Of a stretch of 39,900 nt of DNA, positions 27,401 to 34,672 are shown one piece after another. The notes beneath the pieces are model-generated. The model ran no database searches and was not told the DNA's origin. It worked only from the letters and a program-made list of their open reading frames with translations. This DNA is from Clostridia bacterium. GTDB lineage: Bacteria > Bacillota > Clostridia > UMGS1810. Numbering within the stretch: position 1 is the stretch's first letter; the number at the start of each line of letters is the position of its first letter. The position numbers and the translations under genes were made by a program. The stretch spans positions 1-39,900 of the forward strand of contig JAFUPN010000043.1 in assembly GCA_017481205.1 (NCBI GenBank), written 5' to 3'.

Positions 27401-27920
27401 GGTCGGGAGCGGTGATAGGCTTTAAAAAGCCGGTCTCCTTGCCTGTAAAAACAGTTCCCTCATATTCGGCTATAAAGCCGCTGTCTCCTGCTATGGGAAG
27501 CTCAGAGGAGAGCTGACCCACAAAGCCGTTTTCTCCCGCAACAGGCAGGGGAACTTCCGGCGTATTGACAAATCCGTCTGCTCCGGGAACAGGCAAATCC
27601 TCAGAAGGCACAATCAAGAACTCTCCCTCTGTCACCTCAGGCAGAGGTTCATCAGGTTCTCTGAGAAAGCCTTCAATATTGCTGTCATGGACAGGAAGAG
27701 GCTCTTCAAGAGCTTCTATAAATCCGTCTCTGCCCGGCTCGGGGAGCTCGCCTGTCAACCCTTTGATAAAGCCGTTCTCTCCCACCTCAGGCAAAGGCTC
27801 TGCCAGAGGTGAAACAAAATTTATATTGCCGTAATCAGCCGCCGCATATGCAGAAGAAGGAAGCTCCGCACCAAGCATAAGGGCGCACATGGCAATGGAT
27901 ATAATTCGTTTTTTTACCAT
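18480..27920 (-). CDS. Giant secreted GLUG-type beta-helix protein (3146 aa)
   Basis: Probably a secreted or surface-associated adhesin or scaffold; no enzymatic motif is visible. Order of parts: signal peptide (1 to about 26); eight copies of a 16-residue repeat (41-168) with an LP...G..GF core; a very long GLUG-like right-handed beta-helix (about 180-1900) built from coils such as NCYNTGxVxG...GGIxGY; a Big_2 Ig-like domain (about 1915-2000); a carboxypeptidase-regulatory-like domain (about 2003-2085); a unique region (about 2100-2480); a WSEP/W-x-x-rich segment suggesting a beta-propeller (about 2490-2840); a CARDB-like domain (about 2845-2960) and a related one; and a C-terminal domain ending MVWDDLTVIRPKIPVVY. 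There is no LPXTG, SLH, choline-binding or C-terminal membrane segment. GAGGT precedes the ATG, 31 nt after the LRR gene. Domain borders are estimates. Confidence 0.85.
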   Translation of the reverse strand: MVKKRIISIAMCALMLGAELPSSAYAAADYGNINFVSPLAEPLPEVGENGFIKGLTGELPEPGRDGFIEALEEPLPVHDSNIEGFLREPDEPLPEVTEGEFLIVPSEDLPVPGADGFVNTPEVPLPVAGENGFVGQLSSELPIAGDSGFIAEYEGTVFTGKETGFLKPITAPDPSATVISTAAELASMTSGSYVLANDIYLDSYNGGEWRPVEPQGDIVFDGQGHKIYNMSATSATYDNCALFINRNYMSGNIPYNLTVKNVGFENPGGSTIGNDSYLGAAVVYQFTGNELVISNCYNTATVIGGGGLVSLASGESVIITDCYNTGAVKGGYGGIIGDFQGGTLSVSGCFNTGAVSDRSETGGIVGIAHLQTDSEQRVEIINCANFGKITASEIAGGIIGSFERNVYKNYATSLTVKNCSNKGNISAPESSAGIAAYCYIDSLDVSNCFNTGMVTSSNSANLIYSGGIVGYAKSVVSISQCYNKGRIILTCSDKENTSTSTYCCAAGILAYCGSTAAVTDCFNSGIVTGTAHYGLYTGGIIGYGDSTVSRAYNTAKITANDIGTITVTPSRFYAAGIIAYGKNTVVDSYNTGTVDSYELAAGIASYANFGTYANCYNEGIVKGQNGAGIGTLPAYYNLQEGEPMPEAVFTKCRNGGSIETTAMAAGIVYSDSVSNIKALQCINEGAVASLSSAGIIKLDLLETDEKEVFEAISCLNTGAVTGEYESGGILSEEPVYAYDETQYTYITDCMNSGTVTWGSGLASCGIGVIRNSFNTGEIIYGSGLFSSMYGAVYDSYNSAPVTGGSGLGYGLKSAKEVFETIDHTPEYTDDINGDLINCFNTGKITGTAGLLMNAGSLNVRNCYNTGDIDTTDAFSGTAGLIYTVDAAGSFYMEDCFNSGNMTSQAYMFDKEAIGGVVGYCGVAESAYFNNCYNTGSISHTDSGWIGGVVGAISVSSYNDFYNETITSARIYNCYNTGDITATGSNHTIGGILGLNHDISASGTIVSCASLGDITFNAGTAAGIAGDCDMDALNCVSSGAIKCAAQDDNTIVVGIFSRGGNITSCLLDNADNVYTHAVLALTCGNIDNCYFRAEGSYHSGALAQECGNITDSYYMGNITLWGDGETFGGLVGKAGTVKNSFFIGNIIFDITVGGYLYLGGIAGQCTDISESTYRGDIRLTLGNENEYIKFGGLAGKADTVARCRSYGSGYLDGYFALAGGLAGEAAGVSNSISDFSIEMYSVSDDYYQDSQNSGTAGAGGIVASGATAVYNCVSNGDIISNIRSGGIAAYSDSVDISSCINNGNIEILQSSTSRTYHTGGIIAYAKAANVRDCINSGKIIADSGSSIAGIAGYILDGNILRCINNGDLSGGSSCGIVHIIYSQSADDNNNGYGDVKDCINYGNISSDSGSAMGIGPGDVYNCVNNGDITSDNALGIADKNVIACVNNGAVTGGIVYGITSSDAADCINTGDINIRYVSDGETEDILYTTKSSAAIADNAQRCVNTGITNIENSYVSNVCYYGIAADTATDCYNSGNITVSNNVTSNHLKLSAISAYATNCVSDAAITVESLTYTSVYGVAVYDAVNCINNKDITVNINPLSDDTSLFVSIYGICGNEANSCTNYGNITLTCAASGSTDIVMGVADSASFCDNYGEISVNTGNNVEAVGVGNMATESRNHADVSAVGNKVYVGGVGYCNATVSSNSGDVYGEGSYVYAGGLAAYNNVNIGRTYTIANSVNTGSITAVASEKAYAGGLMGYGRGAFVNSTNKGRVTANLVNYADEAQPEACAGGIVGFASGSVESWFGTDADSERMVIENCSNTAAVRADVSINGVRTIGRSYAGGLIGTMYKSEIGMNYGTPIYSYTLFFVDDASCNLGTVYSNAENTGGDANSYVSEYSGDIYGYGKIYSGEFAYPETIYITGKNILEVDKTCTLTAVLSPNDSFFDSVTWASTDTSVAKVESNGDLTATLTAVAKGRATITATTENGIVAEHLIEVMDNKITVVVHGYERFKESEAYPLEGASVTIGTVTAVTDAEGKAVFERGELPSGSTARLFITAGEDYKEEETVIGLIPSSYSVNHNYYLRKRDYVIVVDSASIEIDNMTHKLVGAPGMKYIPALETDGTPSEDIYPFDVKIDWGKYDENVADRKVWLESASAKVQIKEGSNNVAFAKYFPVKEAIKVVATTKDSSGKEVRGEYTLPLKTQIINVNLKPDSSESFDLSSLYFLEGLDLKLSLDNLSKVADIELKDGMLKLEFGRQSKSDNKPLELGIFENKTNTNVGVTGFVSIPVSNIKTGEWEGGVKVTAGVESGNSTNTDKKYRGVTMFKHKHDFKIGGVPVFLDLELKGAGTGSLSVFGPFGEAYFRGKLEGEAQAEIFGGLGGELNDDCQLKFGPSGDVTATVPLTFEARSLEDTSMTFDPSVTGKVDLQVMVKLFDLVDLKEELDLGHFRLDKNGFVTSKDEEALLAELSNIDFANARVKVLGRDYMKNGGGFSGDDAVLLMSDDGSRVINTVYENIIKCADTALTVFDGKPCLIFTEDNPERDTYNALNAVYSIYNNGVWSEPQALSDDGTNDSTISADGSFVIWENTNSLITSENTLSEALALTDISVAVWDGEKFVTNTLTNDGVYDFGAKIKEYNGKAVAAWLSNSENDCTSLTGTTSVCYSIYDGDWSEVKRLDNVSGVTNVNVLYDEKGAYVIYKDASLGLQRINAETGEADVYVDNVGRYAAADIESGTLLADIDSDCTLNIYQDGQLVKSVQTDYNGSANPVIGVNGQYANIFWTENDGIYYVTNTDGEWIDKLCFKEDMASVSDVDCIVGADGEFILTYMHTVNDRTDLVTVNAAPGADLIVDEISYDSDSYISENIFDYSITMRNNGDKAVSGCSVYLYDGDSQISVIDFNDEVILPGESTTLYGSCALDENAKSLKHTYRLEATCDGDFDTSNNYLDIDVGTVDAELADATFEVNDVGEESLKIRVRNNGNVNIEGTTVNVYKNSQDSEPVYTFATGAINAGETGEFSIPETQDKDAVYYVTVFAAGDEDSGNDMDCIAYERIVQDSPITYELGTGKVTAVTDSASIGESGKVIAALYGSDGILKKLAAEDVVSGQEEYSFDMPGMAVGDIIKIMVWDDLTVIRPKIPVVYRIVE

Positions 27921-27951
27921 CGTTTTACCTCGCTATCTGTATAAAAAACCG

Positions 27952-30900
27952 TTATCCCAGAGGTACGGCAACCATTCCTCCGCCGCTTGATGAACTGCCA
28001 CCTGATGAACCTCCGCCGCTTGATGGGCTGCCGCCGGATTCACTGACAAAATCATCCTTTGTGATGCTCACACTCGCACAGGCAGGCTTCATAGATGTAA
28101 AGCTTTCAAGACAGAGTATCTTAACCGTATACACATCATCGGCAGCTGCATATGCACAGCCGGAATTCATCTCATACATACCAAGCATATTTCCGCCTTC
28201 AGCATATGTAACCGCATAGGTCTTATTATTATCAAGCTCCTCACCGTCAACGATGATTTCAAGCTCATCATCGTTTACAGTGACTTCAACATTCGTAATC
28301 TCCGCAGTTGCATATATATCTACAAACTCAAAGCCGTTAAGCTCTGCAATCTGCTCCGCAGCAGAGCCGGATGCGCCATAAACAATCAATGTATCATTAC
28401 ATTCCTCAAAGGCTGTATCTGCTATGGTAGTTACACTTGGGGGAATGACAATCTCAGCCAGCGAGCCGCAGTAGTAAAAGGCATATTCGCCTATCTCAAC
28501 GCAGCCATTCGGAATTTCCAGCTTATCAAACTCCCAGTTGTACTGAAAAGCTCTTGCAAGTATTGACTTAACGGTTGAGGGAAGCTTAAACTCTTTAACC
28601 AATCCCAGATTCATGGTGCCCTCACCTATTACAGTGATTCCCTCAGAGAGCTTAACCTCTGTTATAACCTCGCTGTATTTTGCCCAGGGAGCGTTGCTTA
28701 ATTCATCCTCAATATAGTTATACATCGCTCCGGTACCGCTTATATTAAGAATACCCGTTCTTATATCAAAATCCCAGGTTATGCTGTCTCCGCAGTAGCC
28801 GTTTCCGGATGGCTGACCGAAATTAAGAGAATTGGATATGCAGAATTCTTCAATATAACTTCCTTCTTCTCCGTATACAGACGCAGTCTGCCAAACATTT
28901 CCGTCATAGCCGACTAATGAAAACGCATTTTCGCCGATAGCAGTAACACTTTCAGGCACAATAACATTGTTTACACCCTCAGAAAATGCGTAGGCTCCTA
29001 TCTCCTTTGTACCTTCAGGTATATCGACCACATCTAATTTATAACTGCCCATAAAGGCATATTGACCGATAACCTCAACACTTGATGCAATGCTCACCTC
29101 TGTAAGGTCATGGAGCTCTGCAAAGGCATAATTACCGATACTCTCAACGCCGTCAGCAATTTCCACACTGACAACAAGCTCATTCTGCCAGGGAGTGCTG
29201 CCGGTAGTGAAATCATCCATTTTGCCGCTGCCCTTAATAAGAAGCAAGCCGTAGTTATCCAGAGTCCAGGTGAGATTATCGCCGCAGGTACCCTCGCTTA
29301 CAACAACTCTTTCAAGTACACCTATGCTTACAAAGGATATATCCTCATCTTTTGCATATCTTTCTGCCGCACTGCCGGTATATCCGTATATTACAAGTTC
29401 ATCGGGATAATTATAGCCGAACACATAGTTAAAATAATTTACGGATTCAGGCACGGTAATCTTCGTTATCGCAGTATCAGACAGTGCGTATTCGCCCACA
29501 TATTCCAGCTTATCGGGCAGGTTTATTTCCTTTAAAGCATAACAGTCATCAAAAGCATAGCTGTTAATAGCAATCAGACTGTCCGGCAGGCTTACACTCC
29601 CAAGATACTCACAGTCACAAAAAGCATTCGGTCCTATTGAAGTGATTCCCTCGCCTATTATCAGCTTGTCAACATATTTTTTGTAATCTTCCCAGGGATA
29701 GTCGCCGTAAGTATTTGTTATTATAAGGTCACCTGTACCATTTACTGTCATAACACCGTCGGTGCTTATTTTCCATTCAAAATTCCCGAGAGTTCCGCTG
29801 ACTTCTTTGGTAAGAGGAGCTCTGCCGAGAGATACAAAGGTATAGCCGTTATTCTTGGCATAGGTCTGTACATAGGTTTCATCATAGCCATACAGGGTTA
29901 CAGTGGTGTCAAAGGCTCCTGAATAGATAGATGTTACAGATTCGGGAACAGTAACCTTATTCAGAGAGGTACATCCTGCAAAAGCATTGGTTGATATCAG
30001 ATAAACACCATCAGGTATTGTTACTGAGCTGAGAGCTGTGCAGCCCTCATAAAGATAGGAATCCACCGTCTTAAGACTTGCAGGCAGTACTGCCTCGGTA
30101 AGGGATGTACAGGAAGTGAAGGTATTTGAACCGATAGTAGTGATACCGTCAGGAAGATTTATATTCTCCAGTGCAGAGCAGTAAGAGAATACATTCGAGC
30201 CTATGTAAGTTACAGTATCAGCCAGCTCGACCTCCTTGAGTGAGCTGAAGCCGTAAAAGTTATTGTAGGCTATTGAGGTTATACCCTCCTCAACGACAAG
30301 CTTCTTTACATATTCCCTGAAATTCCAATAATCAGGATATCCTGTAGAGTAGTTTATCTCACCGCTGCCGCTTATTGTAAGTGTACCTGCTGTGTCAACA
30401 GACCACTGAACATCAGTTCCTATAGTTCCTGACATAATCGGTGCATCCGGAGCTGCTCCAAGGCTTACAAAGGTTCGTCCGTGCTCCTGCGCATAAATCT
30501 CAGCAGCACTATCGTCATAGCCGCGGATGGTTGTGATATTGTCCGGGAGATATTCAATAGAAAGCACTGTATAAGAAATTTCTATCTCCTCAGCAAAATA
30601 TTCATACGCAAAGGCTCTTTCGGGGATATTGTTTATTCCGTCACCAACAACAATTTTTTTGATATCGCTTCTGTAATAATTATCCCAGGGGTTGGTATAG
30701 TCATATATTTTTCCTGTTCCGGTAAGTCTCAGCACACCGGCGGTATCCAGCTCCCAGCTTACATTCTCGCCGCAGGTGCCGGAGTCAACAGGGATAACCG
30801 GAGCCTCGCCCAGGCTATTGAAGGTCACGCCGAGAGAAGCCGCAAGGTCCTCTGCAGCAGTACCGTCGTAGCCATGGATGGTGAAGCTATATACACCGTT

Positions 30901-33270
30901 GTCATTGTATATTGCATATTTATCAATTGATGTTACATAAGGGGAAATATATATATCTGTCAGTTCATGACGGTTATAAAGCATAGAGCCGCCTATGCCG
31001 GTGATTTTATCGCCAAAGGTAACCTGCTTTATGGTATTGAATGAAGTCCATGAGTCGGCACCAACCGTAGCCTCATTCTCACTGCTGAAGCTCAGCTTGC
31101 CGGTATTGGTAAAGGTATAGGTTACCCCGGTGTTATATGTATGCTCATAAACCACAAGCTCCTCAGCCTCTCCCAGGCTCACAAATTCAGCTCCTATATA
31201 ATTTGCAAAGGACTGGGCAGCAGTTCCCTCATAGCCCGTTATGGTCTTGAGAGTTTCGCTGTCAAAGGCATCCGATGAGTAGCTGATTTCATTGGAGTTT
31301 ATAGCTATAACCGTTGATGGGATTTCAACAGCTTCAAGAGAGTCGCATCCGTTGAATGCACCGGTTCTTATTTCAGTAAGACCCTCATACATGTTTACTG
31401 TTTTAAGTGAAGAACAGTACATAAATGCATACATACCAATAGTTTTTACTGTTGAGGGGATTGTAACCTCTTCAACTTCAGAGCAGTTTACAAACATATA
31501 ATTGCTTATAGCGGTTATACCCTCGGATATTTCAATATCCTTCACGGTAAACTCATACCATGGCGGACGTGAGCTGTATGAATAATTGTCTGTCGCACCG
31601 GTACCTGTGATTTTGAGCACACCGAGGGTACTGATTGACCAGGAGATATTGTCACCCTCCTTGCCCTCAGCAACCACATAATCCGGCAAAGCACCGAGAG
31701 ATTCAAAGGTAATTCCGTTGTCTGTGGCATACTGCTGAGCAGCAGAATCATCATAGCCGATTATCTTGGTCATATTTGCATTGGGAAAAGCATATTCGCC
31801 AATCTTGCCCACACCGGCAGGAATAGTAACAGATGTGATACCGCTCATGCTGAAAGCAGAAGCACCTATGCCTGCAAGGCTGTCTCCGAAGGTAACAGAG
31901 GTAATGGCGCTGCACCTATAAAAGGCTTCTTCACCAATTATATATACTTTTTCCGGCAAGCTGATACCGGAAAGCTTGGTACATTTTGAAAAAGTCTCAG
32001 ACTCAATTCTTGTGATATTCTGAGAAATGGTAACAGTCTCCAGAACAGAACAGCCGCGGAAAGCAGCATTTCCCAGCTTTGTTACCGTATCGGGGATTAC
32101 AACCGACTTAAGGGATGAGCAACCGTCGAAAGCATAGGTTTCTATAGTCTCAAGCCCATTTGGGAGGTATATGTCAGATATAGCAGTATCGCTGAAAGCA
32201 CCGTGACCTATATACTCCAGGCCGTCGTTTATAGTAACCTTACTGAGCTTTCTGCAGTTATCAAAGGCATAGTTATCAATTAAAGCTACGGTAGAAGGAA
32301 TATATGCCTCCTCAAGAGCGGTACAGTTTGCGAATGAAGAATAATCCAGTGTGGTAAGTCCTTCAGGCAGAATAGCCTTTGTAATAGCTGAACAATAATA
32401 AAATGCCCAGCTTCCGATTGATTCAAGACTTGAAGGAAAATTTATCTCCCTGAGAGCACTGCATTGTTCAAATGCATCGTTTTCTATTTTTGTAAGAGTT
32501 GATGGAAGAGACACAGTCTCAAGAACAGAGCAGTTATAAAAAGCATAGCTCATAACCGACGTAACGCCCTCGCCGATTACCACATACTTGATTTTTGCTT
32601 TATAGTCATTCCAGAAATTATTGTTGTAGTCACCGCCGTTGCTCATTTCGCCGGTGCCTGTGATGGTAAGAGTGTTTGTGTTGTCAAGGGTCCAGGTAAT
32701 ATCATCTCCGCAGATACCGCTTGCCTGAGTAACAGAAGGGCTGTCACCCACAGAAGAAAAGGTTATGCCGTTATTTAAAGCATATGTCTCAGCCTCAGAA
32801 TTTGTATATCCGTATATAACAAGCTCCTCGCTGCAGCCGTCAAAGACACTTTCACCTATCTCACTGACAAGGTAAGACAATGTCGCGGAAGCAAGATTTG
32901 TACAGTCAAAAAACGCCATAGAGCCCACAGTAGTCACACTATCCGGCAGTACAACCTCAGTAAGCTCGCTGCCTTGAAATGCACTTTCACCTATAGTAAT
33001 AAGTGTGGAGGGAAGCGTGATTGAAGCAACAGCAGAATACATAAATGCATAATCGCCTATTGCAACAACATCAGTACCATCAATCTGAGATGGTACCACA
33101 ACCTCAATGTCTGAGCCTCCGTATGACGTAATGGTGATACCGCTGTCGCCGGTTTCATACTCAAAATCACCGTATGCTTCGGCAAGAACAGTTTCAGGCG
33201 GCAGGAAAGTATAGCTGAAGCACATACTGAGCACAGCCGCACATAGAATCAGAGAAATAATCCTTTTCAT
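27952..33270 (-). CDS. BspA-like leucine-rich-repeat surface protein (1772 aa)
   Basis: A secreted protein of the BspA type, whose relatives in oral and gut bacteria bind host proteins or other cells; binding here is an inference. A signal peptide (1 to about 31) is followed by LRR_5 (treponemal-type) repeats such as ITSIGPNAFCDCEYLGSVSLP throughout. The LRR blocks are organised in eight larger modules, each opening with a G-x-x-G-x-x-x-x-W-x-x-x-x-x-G-x-L-x-I-x-G-x-G segment and typically closing with a GYxxSAAExYAxxxGxxF stretch (the third opening is degenerate). A short C-terminal domain containing CLESFTSMKPACASV and a Gly/Ser-rich tail (SGGGSSGGSSSSGGG) ends the protein; no LPXTG or SLH anchor is seen. 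A strong promoter lies upstream, and the beta-helix gene follows after 31 nt, so they are probably one operon. Confidence 0.88.
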   Translation of the reverse strand: MKRIISLILCAAVLSMCFSYTFLPPETVLAEAYGDFEYETGDSGITITSYGGSDIEVVVPSQIDGTDVVAIGDYAFMYSAVASITLPSTLITIGESAFQGSELTEVVLPDSVTTVGSMAFFDCTNLASATLSYLVSEIGESVFDGCSEELVIYGYTNSEAETYALNNGITFSSVGDSPSVTQASGICGDDITWTLDNTNTLTITGTGEMSNGGDYNNNFWNDYKAKIKYVVIGEGVTSVMSYAFYNCSVLETVSLPSTLTKIENDAFEQCSALREINFPSSLESIGSWAFYYCSAITKAILPEGLTTLDYSSFANCTALEEAYIPSTVALIDNYAFDNCRKLSKVTINDGLEYIGHGAFSDTAISDIYLPNGLETIETYAFDGCSSLKSVVIPDTVTKLGNAAFRGCSVLETVTISQNITRIESETFSKCTKLSGISLPEKVYIIGEEAFYRCSAITSVTFGDSLAGIGASAFSMSGITSVTIPAGVGKIGEYAFPNANMTKIIGYDDSAAQQYATDNGITFESLGALPDYVVAEGKEGDNISWSISTLGVLKITGTGATDNYSYSSRPPWYEFTVKDIEISEGITAISNYMFVNCSEVEEVTIPSTVKTIGMYAFMYCSSLKTVNMYEGLTEIRTGAFNGCDSLEAVEIPSTVIAINSNEISYSSDAFDSETLKTITGYEGTAAQSFANYIGAEFVSLGEAEELVVYEHTYNTGVTYTFTNTGKLSFSSENEATVGADSWTSFNTIKQVTFGDKITGIGGSMLYNRHELTDIYISPYVTSIDKYAIYNDNGVYSFTIHGYDGTAAEDLAASLGVTFNSLGEAPVIPVDSGTCGENVSWELDTAGVLRLTGTGKIYDYTNPWDNYYRSDIKKIVVGDGINNIPERAFAYEYFAEEIEISYTVLSIEYLPDNITTIRGYDDSAAEIYAQEHGRTFVSLGAAPDAPIMSGTIGTDVQWSVDTAGTLTISGSGEINYSTGYPDYWNFREYVKKLVVEEGITSIAYNNFYGFSSLKEVELADTVTYIGSNVFSYCSALENINLPDGITTIGSNTFTSCTSLTEAVLPASLKTVDSYLYEGCTALSSVTIPDGVYLISTNAFAGCTSLNKVTVPESVTSIYSGAFDTTVTLYGYDETYVQTYAKNNGYTFVSLGRAPLTKEVSGTLGNFEWKISTDGVMTVNGTGDLIITNTYGDYPWEDYKKYVDKLIIGEGITSIGPNAFCDCEYLGSVSLPDSLIAINSYAFDDCYALKEINLPDKLEYVGEYALSDTAITKITVPESVNYFNYVFGYNYPDELVIYGYTGSAAERYAKDEDISFVSIGVLERVVVSEGTCGDNLTWTLDNYGLLLIKGSGKMDDFTTGSTPWQNELVVSVEIADGVESIGNYAFAELHDLTEVSIASSVEVIGQYAFMGSYKLDVVDIPEGTKEIGAYAFSEGVNNVIVPESVTAIGENAFSLVGYDGNVWQTASVYGEEGSYIEEFCISNSLNFGQPSGNGYCGDSITWDFDIRTGILNISGTGAMYNYIEDELSNAPWAKYSEVITEVKLSEGITVIGEGTMNLGLVKEFKLPSTVKSILARAFQYNWEFDKLEIPNGCVEIGEYAFYYCGSLAEIVIPPSVTTIADTAFEECNDTLIVYGASGSAAEQIAELNGFEFVDIYATAEITNVEVTVNDDELEIIVDGEELDNNKTYAVTYAEGGNMLGMYEMNSGCAYAAADDVYTVKILCLESFTSMKPACASVSITKDDFVSESGGSPSSGGGSSGGSSSSGGGMVAVPLG

Positions 33271-33335
33271 AAATAATGCATCCCCTTTTGAAAAAATAAT
33301 ATGTATCTTATACGATTACATTTTTATACATAATA

Positions 33336-33364
33336 ATTATATCATCAAATGCTGATATTTGCAA
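33336..33364 (-). promoter_or_regulatory. Promoter of the LRR/beta-helix operon
   Basis: TTGCAA (33364-33359), 17-bp spacer and perfect TATAAT (33341-33336) on the minus strand, about 65 bp upstream of the LRR-protein ATG. Confidence 0.7.
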
Positions 33365-33429
33365 TACTTATACGGCTAATATAATTAAAGAATTCAAAAA
33401 AAATTTATGATAATTGAATATTTCGCCAA

Positions 33430-33458
33430 TTGGCAAAAAATCATTTTTATGATATTAT
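33430..33458 (+). promoter_or_regulatory. Promoter of the HAD phosphatase gene
   Basis: TTGGCA (33430-33435), 17-bp spacer and TATTAT (33453-33458), about 30 bp upstream of the ATG. It is divergent from the promoter of the LRR-protein gene. Confidence 0.6.
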
Positions 33459-33491
33459 TATGATAAGATTAATTATCAAAGGAAATTTGCC

Positions 33492-34310
33492 ATGAACAAA
33501 TTCAAAGGAATACTTTTTACCACAGACCTTGACGGAACTCTCTTAAGAAAAGACAAGACTATATCCCCCGAGAACAAAAAAGCCATCGACTATTTTATGG
33601 CCGAGGGCGGTATTTTTACCTTTATCACAGGCAGAATACCTCTCGGTGCACAGCCTGTGCTGGAGCAGCTGGTACCTAATGCTCCTTTTGGATGCATCAA
33701 CGGCGGCGGTATATATGACTACAGTCTCAAAAAGATGATATGGCAGGAGGAGCTCGACAAATCAGTGCTTGAGCTGGTGGAATATGTAGACAAAAACCTT
33801 CCTCCAATGGGCATCGAGGTAAATACTCACGAGAAAATATATTTCTGCAAAAAGAGCAAAGCTACCGAAAAACACAGAACCGACGAAAATTTCCCGGACC
33901 TTTGCAATCATTATACCGAGGTAACAGAGCCCTTTGCAAAAATCCTCTTTGCCGACAAAGCCGAGAATGTTGAGCTACTGGATAAAATGCTGAAAGCTCA
34001 TCCCAGAGCCGCAGAATTTGACTTTATACGCTCGGATGTTGAATACTACGAAATCCTCCCCAAGGGAGCCAGCAAGGGCAGACTGGTAAAAAAGCTTGCC
34101 GAGATACTGAATATCGACCCAAAGAAGACTATATCTGCCGGAGACAACGACAACGACGTATCAATGCTTGAAGCTACAGGAATAAGCTTTGCGGTATCCA
34201 ATGCATCGGAAAAAGCAAAAGAAGCAGCCGATTACATTACCGTCAGCAATGAAGAACATGCCATAGCAAAAATTTTAGATGACCTTGACAAAGGGATAAT
34301 CAAAATATAA
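33492..34310 (+). CDS. Cof-type HAD-IIB family phosphatase
   Basis: A cytoplasmic haloacid-dehalogenase-superfamily hydrolase of the Cof/YwpJ type; these dephosphorylate small sugar phosphates or cofactors. All four motifs are visible: DLDGT with the nucleophile and acid aspartates (residues 12-16), TGR motif II (about 46-48), a lysine in the KGASKGR motif III (about 193-199), and GDNDNDVSMLEATG (motif IV, about 218-231). The C2-type cap lies between motifs II and III. Length 272 aa is normal. An AAAGGA site precedes the ATG. The natural substrate cannot be read from sequence. It is a single-gene unit followed by a tRNA gene with its own promoter. Confidence 0.93.
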   Translation: MNKFKGILFTTDLDGTLLRKDKTISPENKKAIDYFMAEGGIFTFITGRIPLGAQPVLEQLVPNAPFGCINGGGIYDYSLKKMIWQEELDKSVLELVEYVDKNLPPMGIEVNTHEKIYFCKKSKATEKHRTDENFPDLCNHYTEVTEPFAKILFADKAENVELLDKMLKAHPRAAEFDFIRSDVEYYEILPKGASKGRLVKKLAEILNIDPKKTISAGDNDNDVSMLEATGISFAVSNASEKAKEAADYITVSNEEHAIAKILDDLDKGIIKI

Positions 34311-34344
34311 ATTTACAAAAATTTGATTTTTTTCAAAAAAAGAC

Positions 34345-34373
34345 TTGATTTTATTTTTTTGTTGTGATATAAT
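34345..34373 (+). promoter_or_regulatory. Promoter of tRNA-Arg
   Basis: TTGATT (34345-34350), 17-bp spacer and perfect TATAAT (34368-34373), ending 20 bp before the mature tRNA 5' end. Confidence 0.75.
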
Positions 34374-34393
34374 AACAGAGTTGTATGACATAT

Positions 34394-34470
<77 letters not shown>

Positions 34471-34476
34471 TATTTT

Positions 34477-34510
34477 AAAACCGCTTGGCTCATAGCTTTG
34501 CGGTTTTTTT
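34477..34510 (+). terminator. Terminator of tRNA-Arg
   Basis: AAAACCGC and GCGGTTTT flank a 15-nt loop with an inner GCT/AGC pair; the T-run continues for seven residues. It directly follows the tRNA CCA end. Confidence 0.8.
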
Positions 34511-34672
34511 GTTTTGTTTTTAATGTTTTTTGTATTTGTATCTCTATTGAATATTTTATTGCACAATTTTTATTTTCGCAAATAACTTAAAATTTTTTTA
34601 AAATCGTAGTCGAAAAGTGACACCCAAAAAGGATATACTGTAATTATACTAAATATTTTGGAGGTATTAATT

